DNA of 64,000 bases from Chloroflexota bacterium. Its GTDB lineage: Bacteria > Chloroflexota > Anaerolineae > Anaerolineales > Anaerolineaceae. Location: positions 1 to 64,000 of the forward strand of contig JAJFTV010000073.1 of assembly GCA_021372725.1 (NCBI GenBank), in the 5' to 3' direction. The notes beneath the pieces were generated by a model. It worked only from the letters and a program-made list of their open reading frames with translations. It made no database searches and was not told the origin of the DNA. Both the position numbers and the translations under genes were made by a program. This document shows positions 63,992 to 64,000 of the stretch, one piece after another. Each line of letters opens with the position of its first letter. The first letter of the stretch is position 1.

Positions 63992-64000
63992 GATGATGGA
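63992..64000 (+). other. Probable start of a gene cut by the window end
   Basis: AGGAG (63985-63989) is followed by ATG at 63992 or 63995, a typical start site. A TATAAT lies at 63960-63965. Only a few bases are visible, so nothing can be said about the product. Confidence 0.4.

Overview
The window is most simply read as a piece of chromosome from a member of the Chloroflexota, probably class Anaerolineae. This is an inference from gene content and style: split TtuB/TtuA-like sulfur-transfer genes, paired MoxR/DUF58/DUF4129 genes, cytochrome bd with CydDC, a T-box in front of leuS, many TTG starts, and compact mixed-strand gene order. No rRNA or marker phylogeny is available here, so the assignment is tentative. 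Most of the window is dense, moderately GC-rich housekeeping sequence. The stretch from about 44.8 to 49.5 kb is clearly AT-rich and carries the accessory DNA.

Layout. 0.2-5.0 kb: uridine kinase and a TVP38-type membrane protein, then (minus strand) MoxR ATPase, DUF58 and DUF4129 membrane protein. 5.2-9.9 kb (minus): a Cas4-like/DEDD fusion nuclease, and a tight group of phoU, two divergent thymidylate-kinase-like proteins and a CHAD protein. 9.9-20.3 kb: cell-surface polysaccharide genes (GT4 glycosyltransferase, heparinase-type lyase, two-domain oxidoreductase, methyltransferase, GT87-like protein, Wzz-like protein) ending in a membrane-anchored M30-type zinc protease. 20.4-31.3 kb: transglutaminase-like membrane protein, PfkB kinase, recX-rny, hydrolases, an MFS transporter and a proline-type peptidase. 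31.4-35.8 kb: two tRNA-Ala genes (CGC, GGC), a leucine T-box, leuS and a ttuB-ttuA-like pair. 35.8-41.8 kb (minus): a NapH-like ferredoxin with a partner protein, glnA with a leader of about 400 nt, and cydAB. 42.1-44.8 kb: prfA-prmC-tsaC.

44.8-52.4 kb is the accessory region: a zinc-ribbon membrane protein and a KAP-family P-loop NTPase, a REP-associated tyrosine transposase (RAYT) with its REP hairpins and three tandem copies of its left end, several truncated tRNA remnants, a lipoprotein, a PLP enzyme and a MITE-like palindromic element. 52.4-64 kb: a MetV-MetF fusion, a VIT/VWA surface protein, cydDC, creatininase-family hydrolase, an FHA protein, an AI-2E transporter and mobA.

How the parts connect. 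cydAB (39.4-41.8 kb) and cydDC (56.6-60.1 kb) together supply a bd-type terminal oxidase and its assembly transporter. prfA-prmC-tsaC form a translation operon. MoxR-DUF58-DUF4129 and the separate transglutaminase protein are probably one functional set split across 16 kb. The best candidates for undescribed biology are the phoU/kinase-like/CHAD cluster, the long structured glnA leader, the zinc-ribbon/KAP pair, and the RAYT element with its duplicated ends.
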